Of a stretch of 51,227 nucleotides of DNA, positions 31,703-39,710 are shown in pieces. Below the pieces are notes generated by a model. The model saw only the letters and a program-made list of their open reading frames with translations, had not been told where the DNA came from and did not search any database. Positions within the stretch are counted from its first letter, which is position 1. Each line of letters opens with the position of its first letter. A program made the translations under genes and the position numbers. Source of the stretch: JBLNCE01 sp050260415 (GTDB lineage: Bacteria; Bacillota; UBA4882; JAAYXC01); assembly GCA_050260415.1 (NCBI GenBank), contig JBLNCE010000149.1, forward strand, positions 1 to 51,227, written 5' to 3'.

Positions 31703-31960
31703 ATGGCCGAACGGTCGTTGCGAAAGACCCGGGTGGGGCGGGTTATCAGCGATAAGATGGAGAAGACGGTTGTGGTGGCATTGGAGCGGCTCGTACAGCA
31801 CCCGCTCTATGGACGTACCATTAAGCGCACCATGACCATCAAAGCCCACGATGAAGAGAACTCCTGCCATGCCGGGGACCGCGTTCGGGTCATGGAGACC
31901 AGACCGCTCTCGCGGGAAAAGCGATGGCGGGTCGTGGACGTTATCGAGCGTGCACGCTAA
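31703..31960 (+). CDS. rpsQ: 30S ribosomal protein S17
   Basis: An 85-aa S17, an OB-fold primary binder of 16S rRNA. Contains 'RKTRVGRVISDKMEKTVVVA' and 'HPLYGRTIKRTMTIKAHDEE' and the C-terminal 'RPLSREKRWRVVDVIERA'. ATG 31703 follows CGAGGAGGGA. Confidence 0.97.
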   Translation: MAERSLRKTRVGRVISDKMEKTVVVALERLVQHPLYGRTIKRTMTIKAHDEENSCHAGDRVRVMETRPLSREKRWRVVDVIERAR

Positions 31961-31987
31961 GGTATACCTGGAAAGGAGGGGCCGTAC

Positions 31988-32386
31988 GTGATCCAGGCCC
32001 AAACCTATCTAAACGTGGCCGATAATTCAGGTGCCAAACAGATCATGTGTATCAGGGTGCTCGGTGGCTCACGCCGACGCTACGCCAGGATCGGCGATCT
32101 GATCGTGGCGGTGGTAAAGGATGCGCTGCCGCCTTCCGCGGCGCGAAAGGGCGCGGGGGCCGGGGCGGTCGTCAAGAAAGGCGATGTCGTCCGCGCGGTC
32201 GTAGTGCGCACCAAGAAGACCACCAGGCGGCTGGACGGCTCCTACATCCGTTTTGATGACAACGCGGCGGTAATCCTGACCGACCAGAACAACCCGCGGG
32301 GGACTCGCATCTTCGGGCCTGTCGCGCGGGAACTGCGTGACAAGGAATTCATGAAGATTATTTCCCTGGCGCCGGAAGTACTATAG
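31988..32386 (+). CDS. rplN: 50S ribosomal protein L14 with a loop insert
   Basis: A 132-aa L14, about ten residues longer than the usual 122. Canonical 'QTYLNVADNSGAKQIMCIRV', 'KKGDVVRAVVVRTKKTTRRL' and 'GTRIFGPVARELRDKEFMKI' are present. The extra residues lie between 'VAVVKDALP' and 'VVKKGDVV' and read 'PSAARKGAGAGA', Ala/Gly-rich. L14 faces the 30S and also binds the silencing factor RsfS. GTG 31988 follows GAAAGGAGGGG. Confidence 0.97.
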   Translation: MIQAQTYLNVADNSGAKQIMCIRVLGGSRRRYARIGDLIVAVVKDALPPSAARKGAGAGAVVKKGDVVRAVVVRTKKTTRRLDGSYIRFDDNAAVILTDQNNPRGTRIFGPVARELRDKEFMKIISLAPEVL

Positions 32387-32420
32387 TGTCTCCCGGGAGG
32401 GAACGGCAGGAGGTGGAACA

Positions 32421-32747
32421 ATGCCAGCGGTAAGAACATTGCTCAGGAAAGGCGACGAGGTCGTAATCCTATCGGGTAAGGACGAAGGCCGCCGGGGCAA
32501 GATCCAGCGTGTGCTGGAGCGTGAGGGAAAGGTAATCATCGAGGGTCTCAACCTGGCCAAGAAGCACGCCAAACCGACCAAGAACAACCCGCAAGGCGGC
32601 GTAATCGATAAGGCTGTTCCGGTGCCCACTTCCAAAGTCATGTTGGTCTGCGGCGGGTGCAACAAGCCCACGCGTATGCGGCGCGAGGCGGCCGTTGACG
32701 GGGAAATGGTTCGCATCTGCCGTCAATGCGGACGAACGATCGACTAG
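32421..32747 (+). CDS. rplX: 50S ribosomal protein L24
   Basis: A 108-aa L24 with an N-terminal KOW motif ('LLRKGDEVVILSGKDEGRRG'), then 'LAKKHAKPTKNNPQGGVIDK'. It has a C-terminal pair of CxxC ('CGGCNKPTRM' and 'CRQCGRTID'), the zinc-ribbon-like end seen in many Firmicutes. ATG 32421 follows AGGAGGTGG. After it, CGGTCTTT/AAAGACCG (32752-32759 with 32778-32785) can form a stem. Confidence 0.97.
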   Translation: MPAVRTLLRKGDEVVILSGKDEGRRGKIQRVLEREGKVIIEGLNLAKKHAKPTKNNPQGGVIDKAVPVPTSKVMLVCGGCNKPTRMRREAAVDGEMVRICRQCGRTID

Positions 32748-32871
32748 ACGACGGTCTTTCCCGGGGTACCGCTTTGTAAAGACCGGGTGGGTCAGGTCTC
32801 AGAGAAAGCCTGCTTCCCTATTGGAAACGCCGATCGTGGAAGCGGCATTCAGGTCCGAGGAGGTGCGACTG

Positions 32872-33414
32872 GTGTCGCGCATGCGAGACAAGTACCAAAA
32901 AGAGGTCGTTCCCGCTCTAAAAGAGCGTTTCCACTACAAGAACGTCATGGAGATCCCGCGCTTGGAAAAGGTCGTCATCAATATGGGCGTGGGCGAGGCC
33001 ACCGGCGACGCCAAAGCCATCGACGCGGCGGTCAACGACATGATCGCCATCGCGGGACAGAAACCGGTTGTCACGCGGGCTAAGAAGTCCATCGCGGCCT
33101 TCAAGGTCCGGGCCGGTATGCCGATCGGCGTCAAGGTCACGCTGCGCGGAGAACGGATGTACGAGTTCCTCGACAAGTTGTTCAACGCATCCCTGCCTCG
33201 TATCCGCGACTTCCGCGGCGTATCGCCCAAGTCCTTCGACGGGCGCGGCAATTACACGCTCGGCCTCCGGGATCAACTCATCTTCCCGGAGATCAACTAC
33301 GATAAGGTTGACAAGGTACGGGGGATGGACATCGCGATCGTGAGCTCGGCAAAGACCGACGAACAGGCGCTCGAACTCTTACGGCTCCTGGGGATGCCCT
33401 TCCGGGCTAGTTAG
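32872..33414 (+). CDS. rplE: 50S ribosomal protein L5
   Basis: A 180-aa L5 that binds 5S rRNA. Contains 'NVMEIPRLEKVVINMGVGEA', 'KPVVTRAKKSIAAFKVRAGM' and 'RIRDFRGVSPKSFDGRGNYT'. GTG 32872 was chosen because GAGGAGGTG ends 7 nt before it. ATG 32881 is in frame but sits 16 nt from the site. Either gives about the usual 179 aa. Confidence 0.97.
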   Translation: MSRMRDKYQKEVVPALKERFHYKNVMEIPRLEKVVINMGVGEATGDAKAIDAAVNDMIAIAGQKPVVTRAKKSIAAFKVRAGMPIGVKVTLRGERMYEFLDKLFNASLPRIRDFRGVSPKSFDGRGNYTLGLRDQLIFPEINYDKVDKVRGMDIAIVSSAKTDEQALELLRLLGMPFRAS

Positions 33415-33423
33415 GAATGGCGT

Positions 33424-33508
33424 GGCCGTTACGCCGGCAGAACCAGCGTGACGACGGTAGGGAATGTGATACGGTTTGGCCGTTGCGCGGCAAAGCCAGC
33501 GTGACGAC
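33424..33508. repeat. direct repeat between rplE and rpsN
   Basis: Two copies of a ~32-bp sequence (33424-33455 and 33478-33508) start GGCCGTT and end CCAGCGTGACGAC, with a few internal differences and a 22-bp spacer. They fill most of the 112-nt gap before rpsN. Confidence 0.65.
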
Positions 33509-33526
33509 TTATTAGGAGGGAGCACC

Positions 33527-33712
33527 GTGGCCAAGACTTCGATGATCATCAAGGCTAACCGGCCGCCGAAGTTCGCTGTCAGAAAACACAACCGGTGTAA
33601 GCTGTGTGGTCGTCCCCGCGCGTACATGCGCAAATTCGGTATGTGCCGGATCTGCTTCCGTACGCTGGCCCACCGTGGCGAACTGCCAGGTGTAACCAAG
33701 GCCAGCTGGTAA
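33527..33712 (+). CDS. rpsN: 30S ribosomal protein S14, zinc type
   Basis: A 61-aa S14 of the short zinc-binding kind, with 'CKLCGRPRAY' and 'CRICFRTLAHRGELPGVTKA' giving four Cys. GTG 33527 follows TTAGGAGGG. An upstream in-frame start would add residues encoded by the direct repeat and is rejected. Confidence 0.97.
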   Translation: MAKTSMIIKANRPPKFAVRKHNRCKLCGRPRAYMRKFGMCRICFRTLAHRGELPGVTKASW

Positions 33713-33738
33713 GAGTGGCTTGAAAAGGGGGATTACCC

Positions 33739-34137
33739 ATGGTAATGACTGATCCGATCGCCGATATGTTAACACGGATTAGGAACGCCAACGTCGTGCG
33801 GGCCAAATTGGTTGAGGTGCCTTGTTCCCGTCTCAAGCGCGAACTGGCGACGATCTTCCGTGAGGAAGGTTACCTTGAGGACTGTGAGTTTATCGACGAT
33901 GGCAAGCAAGGCATCATTCGTTTGCACCTGAAATACGGTCCGGAACGGGAGCGGGTGATTTCCGGGCTTAAGCGGATTAGTAAGCCGGGCCTTCGCGTCT
34001 ACGCCGGTAAGGATGAAATACCGCGGGTCCTGGGCGGCTTGGGTATCGCGGTGCTCTCGACCTCACGCGGGTTGATGACCGACCGTAAAGCGCGCAAAGA
34101 AGGTATCGGCGGCGAAGTGCTCTGCTACGTGTGGTAA
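33739..34137 (+). CDS. rpsH: 30S ribosomal protein S8
   Basis: A 132-aa S8. Contains 'TDPIADMLTRIRNANVV', 'PCSRLKRELATIFREEGYL' and the C-terminal 'LGGLGIAVLSTSRGLMTDRK' with 'GGEVLCYVW'. In E. coli S8 represses the spc operon; no such site was identified here. ATG 33739 or 33745. Confidence 0.98.
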   Translation: MVMTDPIADMLTRIRNANVVRAKLVEVPCSRLKRELATIFREEGYLEDCEFIDDGKQGIIRLHLKYGPERERVISGLKRISKPGLRVYAGKDEIPRVLGGLGIAVLSTSRGLMTDRKARKEGIGGEVLCYVW

Positions 34138-34170
34138 TACAAGCGTGGTTCGGCCACGGGGGGTGCAGGA

Positions 34171-34722
34171 ATGTCCAGAATCGGGCGTAAGCCCATAGAG
34201 ATTCCCCAGGGAGTCGAGGTCAAGATCGAGGGGAACGTCATCCGGGTCAAGGGGCCCAAGGGTGAACTCGACCGTGTTTTCCATCCCGAGATGCGGGTAT
34301 CGCTGGCCGAAGGCCGCGTGGTCGTGGAAAGGCCGTCCGATGAGAAACGCCATCGGTCTTTGCACGGTCTCACCCGCACCCTGCTGGCCAATATGGTTGA
34401 CGGGGTGACAAAGGGTTTCAGTAAAGGCCTGGAGATCGAAGGCGTCGGCTATCGGGCTGCGAAGACGGGCCAGAAGCTCACCTTGACCGTCGGGTACTCA
34501 CATCCGGTGGAGATAGACCCGGGTCCGGGGGTTGAGATCGAAGTGCCCTCGCCAACGAGGATCACGGTCAAGGGCGTCGATAAGCAGCGGGTAGGGGAGA
34601 TCGCCGCCAAGATCAGAGCGGTTCGCGAACCCGAGCCTTACCAGGGCAAGGGGATTCGCTATGAGAAAGAGCAGATCCGCCGCAAGGCGGGTAAGACGGG
34701 CAAGACGGGCGCCAAGAAATAG
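34171..34722 (+). CDS. rplF: 50S ribosomal protein L6
   Basis: A 183-aa L6 near the sarcin-ricin loop. Begins 'SRIGRKPIEIPQGVEVKIEG' and has 'GLEIEGVGYRAAKTGQKLTL' and 'EPEPYQGKGIRYEKEQIRRK'. The C-terminal 'AGKTGKTGAKK' tail is a little longer than usual. ATG 34171 follows GGGGGTGCAGG. Confidence 0.98.
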   Translation: MSRIGRKPIEIPQGVEVKIEGNVIRVKGPKGELDRVFHPEMRVSLAEGRVVVERPSDEKRHRSLHGLTRTLLANMVDGVTKGFSKGLEIEGVGYRAAKTGQKLTLTVGYSHPVEIDPGPGVEIEVPSPTRITVKGVDKQRVGEIAAKIRAVREPEPYQGKGIRYEKEQIRRKAGKTGKTGAKK

Positions 34723-34778
34723 GGGCGCCTGGCGGCCAAGCATCCCCTGGGGGATGCCAAGGGAAGGGAGCGAGGAAC

Positions 34779-35150
34779 TTGATCAGCCAGCCTAACCGCA
34801 AGGGGTCGAGAGCGCGTCGGCACTTGCGCCTGCGAAAAAAGATCGCCGGTAACGCGGAGCGGCCGCGTCTGGCTGTCTTCCGGAGTCTGCACCATATATA
34901 CGCGCAGGTAATCGATGATACCAGGGGTGCGACTTTGGTCGCCGCCTCAACCCTGGAGCCGGAGGTAAAGAAGTCCCTCTCCGGGGGCCCGGGAAGCATT
35001 GCGGGGGCTAAAGCGGTCGGGGCTACCATTGCGCAGCGGGCACTGGCCAAGGGCCTCAAGAAGGTTGTGTTTGACCGCGGCGGCAATATCTACCACGGCC
35101 GGGTCAAGGCACTCGCCGAGGCGGCCCGCGAAGCGGGACTCGAATTCTAG
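34779..35150 (+). CDS. rplR: 50S ribosomal protein L18
   Basis: A 123-aa L18 that binds 5S rRNA. Contains 'RRHLRLRKKIAGNAERPRLA', 'RSLHHIYAQVIDDTRG' and 'VVFDRGGNIYHGRVKALAEA'. TTG 34779 follows AAGGGAGCGAGG. Usual length. Confidence 0.97.
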   Translation: MISQPNRKGSRARRHLRLRKKIAGNAERPRLAVFRSLHHIYAQVIDDTRGATLVAASTLEPEVKKSLSGGPGSIAGAKAVGATIAQRALAKGLKKVVFDRGGNIYHGRVKALAEAAREAGLEF

Positions 35151-35161
35151 GAGGGAGCAGC

Positions 35162-35659
35162 GTGAGGCGACTCGATCCGACTCAGTACGAACTAACCGAG
35201 AAGGTGGTAAGGATCAACCCCGTGGCCAAAACGGTCAAGGGGGGCCGGCGCCGCACCTTCCGCGCCCTGGTCGTCGTCGGCGACGGGCAGGGGCATGTAG
35301 GGACCGGGCTCGGCAAGGCGGCGGAGGTGCCCGAGGCGATCCGCAAGGGTGTGGAAGATGCCAAGAAGAACCTCATCGAGGTACCGATGGTCAATACGAC
35401 AATCCCGCACCAGGTGGAAGGGATCTTTGGCGCGGGCAGGGTGCTGCTCAAGCCGGCTTCGCCCGGTACCGGCGTAATCGCCGGCGGCGCCGTGCGCGCC
35501 GTGATGGAGTTGGCGGGGGTCAAGGATATTCTGACCAAGTCGTTGGGTTCCTCCAACGCGCTGAACATCGTCAACGCCACCATGGTCGGTCTGCAGTCCC
35601 TCAAGAGGGCGGAGGAAGTTGCCCGCACGCGGGGCAAGGCCGTTGAGGAGATTGTTTGA
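35162..35659 (+). CDS. rpsE: 30S ribosomal protein S5
   Basis: A 165-aa S5 with the double-stranded RNA-binding fold 'EKVVRINPVAKTVKGGRRR', 'ALVVVGDGQGHVGTGLGKA' and the C-terminal 'GAVRAVMELAGVKDILTKS'. It contributes to mRNA unwinding and fidelity. GTG 35162 follows TAGGAGGGAG. Confidence 0.98.
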   Translation: MRRLDPTQYELTEKVVRINPVAKTVKGGRRRTFRALVVVGDGQGHVGTGLGKAAEVPEAIRKGVEDAKKNLIEVPMVNTTIPHQVEGIFGAGRVLLKPASPGTGVIAGGAVRAVMELAGVKDILTKSLGSSNALNIVNATMVGLQSLKRAEEVARTRGKAVEEIV

Positions 35660-35679
35660 TTGTTTACGGAGGGATAACG

Positions 35680-35883
35680 ATGCCGCGAAAGAAGGCAGCC
35701 GCCGCCAAACAGGTGGAGATTACCTGGAAGCACAGCACCATCGGCCGGTCGGAAGTCCAGCGGAAGACCATCGCCGCGCTGGGGCTGCGCAAGCTGAATC
35801 AGACCGTCACTCACCTTGATACGCCGGCCGTCAGGGGCATGGCCCGCAAGGTGAGCCATCTAGTCGAAGTCAAAGAGGTCTAA
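35680..35883 (+). CDS. rpmD: 50S ribosomal protein L30
   Basis: A 67-aa L30. Contains 'ITWKHSTIGRSEVQRKTIAA', 'LGLRKLNQTVTHLDTPAVRG' and 'MARKVSHLVEVKEV'. ATG 35680 follows ACGGAGGGA. It has a short Lys/Ala-rich N-terminal extension ahead of the core. Confidence 0.96.
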   Translation: MPRKKAAAAKQVEITWKHSTIGRSEVQRKTIAALGLRKLNQTVTHLDTPAVRGMARKVSHLVEVKEV

Positions 35884-35886
35884 GGG

Positions 35887-36336
35887 GTGAATACGGTGAA
35901 ACTGAGCGAATTGGGTCCGGCCCCCGGTGCGAAGCGGGAACGGAAACGCGTGGGCCGCGGGATCGGTTCCGGGCTCGGCAAGACCTCGGCCAGAGGCCAC
36001 AAAGGCCAGAAAGCCCGCGCGGGCGGGGGCAAGGGTCCCGCCTTTGAGGGCGGCCAGACCCCCTTGCAGCGCCGTCTGCCAAAACGGGGTTTCAACAACA
36101 AATGGCGCCGGGAGTGGGCGATCGTCTCCCTGGGACGCCTGAACGGTTTCAGCGAAGGTACGGAGATCACGCCGGAACTGTTGCACCGTGAGGGAATCGT
36201 TAAGAATCTCCGGGATGGGCTCAAGGTGCTGGGTACCGGTACGGTCGACCGCAAGCTGATCGTGAAGGCGCACGCCTTTTCCGGTTCCGCCCGGGAGAAG
36301 ATTGAAGCAGCCGGGGGAAAGGCAGAGGTGATCTAG
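35887..36336 (+). CDS. rplO: 50S ribosomal protein L15
   Basis: A 149-aa L15, Gly/Arg-rich at the N-terminus: 'KLSELGPAPGAKRERKRVGR' then 'GLGKTSARGHKGQKARAGGG'. The globular C-terminus ends 'FSGSAREKIEAAGGKAEVI'. GTG 35887 is 3 nt after rpmD; the secY ATG follows the stop with no gap. Confidence 0.97.
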   Translation: MNTVKLSELGPAPGAKRERKRVGRGIGSGLGKTSARGHKGQKARAGGGKGPAFEGGQTPLQRRLPKRGFNNKWRREWAIVSLGRLNGFSEGTEITPELLHREGIVKNLRDGLKVLGTGTVDRKLIVKAHAFSGSAREKIEAAGGKAEVI

Positions 36337-37587
36337 ATGCCAATGTTGGAGTCGGTCAAGACGGCTTTTAAGCTCCCCGATCTACGCAAGAAGATCCTTT
36401 TCACCCTGGGGATGTTGGCTGTCTTCCGCCTCGGCGCGCACGTGCCTGTGCCTGGGTTCGCGGAGATCAAATTCGGTTCCGGTACCCTCTTCAACCTGCT
36501 GGATGTCTTGGCCGGCGGCGCCCTGAAGCGGATGAGCCTCTTTGCCATGTCGGTCAACCCCTACATCACGGCGTCCATCATCATGACGCTCTTGCAGATG
36601 GTCATCCCCAGCCTGGGACAGTTGGCCAAGGAGGGCGTCGAGGGCCGCCGCAAGATCTCGCAATACCAGCGCTACGGCACCATCGTCCTGGCGATCGTCC
36701 AGGGCTGGGCGTATACGCAGAGTTTCCGGCAGTATATCCAGGACTACAGTTTCTGGAGCGTAGCCCAGATAATCCTGATCATGACCGCGGGCACGATGTT
36801 CCTGATGTGGATCGGAGAGCTGATCCAGGAGTACGGGCTGGGGAACGGCGTCTCCCTGATCATCTTCGCCGGTATCGTCGCCAGGTTTCTGCCCGGTATG
36901 TACAGCTTCCTGAAGGGGATCGGTCCGGGCGGCACGCCTTGGTATACCGCGCTCTTTTATGGTATCGGCGCGGTGGCCATCGTCGGCGTGGTCGTGGCCG
37001 TGACCGAAGGACAGCGCCGGATCCCGGTGCAATATGCCAAGCGCGTGGTGGGCCGGCGCATGTACGGCGGCCAGACGACGCATATCCCGCTCCGGGTCAA
37101 TCAGGCGAGCGTCATCCCGATTATCTTTGCCGTGTCCGTGCTTTCCTTTCCGCCGACCCTGGCCGGTTTCTTCCCAGGGGTGAAGTTCGTCGAGAACCTT
37201 GCGAAACTGTTCCTGCCGAGCAGCCTGGTTTATATCGTGGCATACGGCCTGATGGTGTTCCTGTTCACTTTCTTCTATACCGCCGTGACGTTCAACCCGA
37301 TCGAAGTGGCGAACAACCTCAAGAAGTATAGCGGTTTCGTGCCCGGGATCAGGCCGGGTAAACCGACGGCCGAGTATCTCGACCGGGTGCTGACGCGGAT
37401 TACGTTCTCGGGTGCGGTTTTTCTCACGTTCATCGCCCTGCTGCCCTCGATCGCCTCGCGCGTTTTTAATATGACCGCGGGTTTCAGCGGCACCGCGCTC
37501 TTGATCGCGGTCGGCGTGGCGATTGACACCATGCGCCAGATCGAATCACACCTCATCATGAGGCAGTATGAAGGGTTTCTAAAATGA
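36337..37587 (+). CDS. secY: preprotein translocase subunit SecY
   Basis: A 416-aa SecY with ten membrane helices that form the protein channel. Contains 'GMLAVFRLGAHVPVPGFAEI', 'NPYITASIIMTLLQMVIPSL', 'EGVEGRRKISQYQRYGTIVL' and 'GQTTHIPLRVNQASVIPIIF', with the C-terminal loop arginine regions for SecA. Partner SecE is at 10683. It overlaps adk by 4 nt, the usual secY-adk-map order. Confidence 0.98.
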   Translation: MPMLESVKTAFKLPDLRKKILFTLGMLAVFRLGAHVPVPGFAEIKFGSGTLFNLLDVLAGGALKRMSLFAMSVNPYITASIIMTLLQMVIPSLGQLAKEGVEGRRKISQYQRYGTIVLAIVQGWAYTQSFRQYIQDYSFWSVAQIILIMTAGTMFLMWIGELIQEYGLGNGVSLIIFAGIVARFLPGMYSFLKGIGPGGTPWYTALFYGIGAVAIVGVVVAVTEGQRRIPVQYAKRVVGRRMYGGQTTHIPLRVNQASVIPIIFAVSVLSFPPTLAGFFPGVKFVENLAKLFLPSSLVYIVAYGLMVFLFTFFYTAVTFNPIEVANNLKKYSGFVPGIRPGKPTAEYLDRVLTRITFSGAVFLTFIALLPSIASRVFNMTAGFSGTALLIAVGVAIDTMRQIESHLIMRQYEGFLK

Positions 37588-38240
37588 ATCTGATCTTGCT
37601 CGGCCCGCCCGGTGCCGGTAAAGGAACGCAAGCCAAACTGCTCGTCGATCGATACGGGATCCAGCACATCTCGACGGGGGATATTTTCCGCGCGGCGATC
37701 AAGGAGGGCACGCCCCTCGGGCAAAAAGCCAAGGGTTATCTCGATCGCGGCGCGCTGGTACCCGATGAGATCGTCATCGGTATCGTCACCGAACGGCTCA
37801 GCGCGGATGATTGCCATGAGGGCTTCCTCCTGGACGGTTTCCCGCGGACGGTGCCGCAAGCCGACGCTCTCGATGCCTACCTGCGCGGACAGAAGCGTCC
37901 GGTAAGCGCGGTGATCAACCTGGAAGTGGACGCCGAATTGCTGCTCCGCCGGCTGACGGGGCGCCGGGTCTGCCGCGTTTGCGGCACGCCGTACCATGTC
38001 GAGACCAAACGTCCGCGCGTGGAAGGGCGTTGCGACCAGTGCGGCGGCGAGCTCTACCAGCGCGATGACGACCGTCCGGAGACCGTGGCCGAGAGGCTGC
38101 GGGTCTACGCCGCGCAGACGGAACCCTTGATCGATTACTACCGCCGCGCGGGGCTGCTCCTCGATATCAGCGCCGGCGGCACGATCCCTGAGGTCGATGC
38201 GCTGGTCAACAAGGCGCTCTCGGCCCGGATGGGTAAATGA
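37584..38240 (+). CDS. adk: adenylate kinase, zinc-LID type
   Basis: A 218-aa adenylate kinase (ATP + AMP to 2 ADP). P-loop 'GPPGAGKGTQAKLL' at residues about 7-20, AMP-site 'HISTGDIFRAAI' and 'LDGFPRTVPQADAL'. The LID has four Cys in two pairs ('CRVCGTPYH' and 'CDQCGGELYQRDDDRPETV'), the Gram-positive zinc form. Overlaps secY and map. Confidence 0.98.
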   Translation: MNLILLGPPGAGKGTQAKLLVDRYGIQHISTGDIFRAAIKEGTPLGQKAKGYLDRGALVPDEIVIGIVTERLSADDCHEGFLLDGFPRTVPQADALDAYLRGQKRPVSAVINLEVDAELLLRRLTGRRVCRVCGTPYHVETKRPRVEGRCDQCGGELYQRDDDRPETVAERLRVYAAQTEPLIDYYRRAGLLLDISAGGTIPEVDALVNKALSARMGK

Positions 38241-38989
38241 TCGTCCTGAAATCCCCGACCGAACTGGTCAAGATGCGCAGAGCCGGGCGCATCGTGGCGC
38301 AAGTCTTAGCCGATTTGGCCGGGATGGCGCGGCCTGGACTGACCACCGCGGCCTTGGACGCCCGCGCGGCGGAGCTTACGGCCGAGATGGGCGGCGTGCC
38401 GGCCTTCAAGGGTTATAACGGTTTCCCGGCCGCGTTATGCGCCTCGATTAACGAGGAGGTCGTACATGGCATCCCCGGCCGGCGGCGGCTGGCGGAGGGA
38501 GACATACTGAGCCTCGATTTCGGGGCCTTCTATGAGGGTTACTGCGCGGATGCGGCCCTCACCGTTCCGATCGGGGCGGTCTCGCCCGAGGCGGAGCGGC
38601 TGATCAGGACCACGCGCGAGGCGCTCGAGGCGGGTATCGCCGCCGTCCGTGAGCACAGGCGGGTTTCCGATATCAGCCGCGCGGTGCAGAACTTGGTCGA
38701 GGGCGAGGGGTTCTCGGTCGTGAGGGAATTCGTCGGGCACGGTATCGGGCAAAAGATGCACGAACCCCCGCAGATACCGAACTTCGTCGCGGGGTTCCTC
38801 GATTACGATCAGCGGCTGCGGGCTGGTATGACGCTGGCCATCGAGCCGATGGTCAACGCGGGCGGTTATCATGTTCTGACCAAGAAGGACGGCTGGACGG
38901 TGGTCACAAAGGATCGATCGCTTTCCGCGCACTTCGAGCACACCGTCCTCGTTACCAAGGACGAGCCGGAGATTATCACCCGCGTCTGA
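38237..38989 (+). CDS. map: methionine aminopeptidase, type I
   Basis: A 250-aa type Ia enzyme that removes the initiator Met. Metal ligands are visible: 'LSLDFGAFYEGYCADAALTV' (two Asp), 'GHGIGQKMHEPPQIP' (His), 'AIEPMVNAG' (Glu) and 'HFEHTVLVT' (Glu). A 'NEEVVHGIPG' His also contacts substrate. ATG 38237 overlaps the adk stop. Confidence 0.97.
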   Translation: MIVLKSPTELVKMRRAGRIVAQVLADLAGMARPGLTTAALDARAAELTAEMGGVPAFKGYNGFPAALCASINEEVVHGIPGRRRLAEGDILSLDFGAFYEGYCADAALTVPIGAVSPEAERLIRTTREALEAGIAAVREHRRVSDISRAVQNLVEGEGFSVVREFVGHGIGQKMHEPPQIPNFVAGFLDYDQRLRAGMTLAIEPMVNAGGYHVLTKKDGWTVVTKDRSLSAHFEHTVLVTKDEPEIITRV

Positions 38990-39013
38990 GCGGGTACGGG
39001 AGGCTCCGACAGG

Positions 39014-39295
39014 TTGGATCGCACCGCGGATTTCCGCGCCGGGCAGATCGTGATCGCCCTGGCGGGCCGGGAAGCCGGTTGCCGTTTTGTTATTGTTGGG
39101 GTGAGTGATAACCGGCTGCTCCTGGCCGATGGAAAAAAACGGACGGTCGGGCGTCCAAAGCGCAAGAATCCTTGTCATGTCCGCGTCCTGTCCGGTAGAG
39201 AGCTGCCGGCGGTTCCCATGACGGACGAGGCGGTTCGAAAGGCGCTGCGGGAGGCCGAAGAGGAGGTCAAGGCAGAATGGCCAAGCAAGATGTGA
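39014..39295 (+). CDS. KOW-domain RNA-binding protein (L14e-like)
   Basis: A 93-aa protein with an N-terminal KOW-like segment 'FRAGQIVIALAGREAGCRFV' and 'ADGKKRTVGRPKRKNPCHVR', then an acidic helical tail. Proteins of this type lie between map and infA in many Clostridia, and their exact function is not known. TTG 39014. It overlaps infA by 19 nt, so the two are coupled. Confidence 0.85.
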   Translation: MDRTADFRAGQIVIALAGREAGCRFVIVGVSDNRLLLADGKKRTVGRPKRKNPCHVRVLSGRELPAVPMTDEAVRKALREAEEEVKAEWPSKM

Positions 39296-39495
39296 TTGAG
39301 GTTGAGGGGACGGTCGTGGAGCCCTTGCCGAATGCCATGTTCAAGGTGGCGCTGGAGAACGGTCATCAAGTCTTGGCCCACATCTCGGGTAAGATGCGGA
39401 TGAACTTCATCAAGATTCTGCCTGGCGACCGCGTCACGGTGGAACTCTCCGCCTACGACCTTACCCGTGGCAGAATAGTATATCGTTTCAAGTGA
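39277..39495 (+). CDS. infA: translation initiation factor IF-1
   Basis: A 72-aa OB-fold IF-1 that blocks the A site in initiation. Contains 'AKQDVIEVEGTVVEPLPNAM', 'GKMRMNFIKILPGDRVTVEL' and the C-terminal 'YDLTRGRIVYRFK'. ATG 39277 lies inside the end of the KOW gene after GAGGTCAAGG. Confidence 0.98.
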   Translation: MAKQDVIEVEGTVVEPLPNAMFKVALENGHQVLAHISGKMRMNFIKILPGDRVTVELSAYDLTRGRIVYRFK

Positions 39496-39578
39496 TCGCC
39501 AACTGCTAGAAACCCGCGCTTGTGCGCTTGCCGCGGCGAGGAATGAAGCGCAAGCGGTCGGATGGGAGGCTGTATCGG

Positions 39579-39692
39579 ATGAAGGTTAGGCCCTCAGTGA
39601 AGCCTGTCTGCGAGAACTGCAAGATCATTCGGCGCAAGGGCCGGGTCATGGTGATTTGCGATAATCCAAAGCATAAGCAGAAGCAGGGTTAG
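39579..39692 (+). CDS. rpmJ: 50S ribosomal protein L36
   Basis: A 37-aa zinc L36, below the length at which most ORF finders report. Starts 'MKVRPSVKPVCENCKIIRRK', contains 'CENC' and 'ICDNPKHKQKQG', giving the Cys3-His zinc set. ATG 39579 follows TGGGAGG by 7-9 nt. It lies between infA and rpsM as in all Firmicute alpha operons. Confidence 0.97.
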   Translation: MKVRPSVKPVCENCKIIRRKGRVMVICDNPKHKQKQG

Positions 39693-39710
39693 CCCAAAGG
39701 AGGCAGGAAG

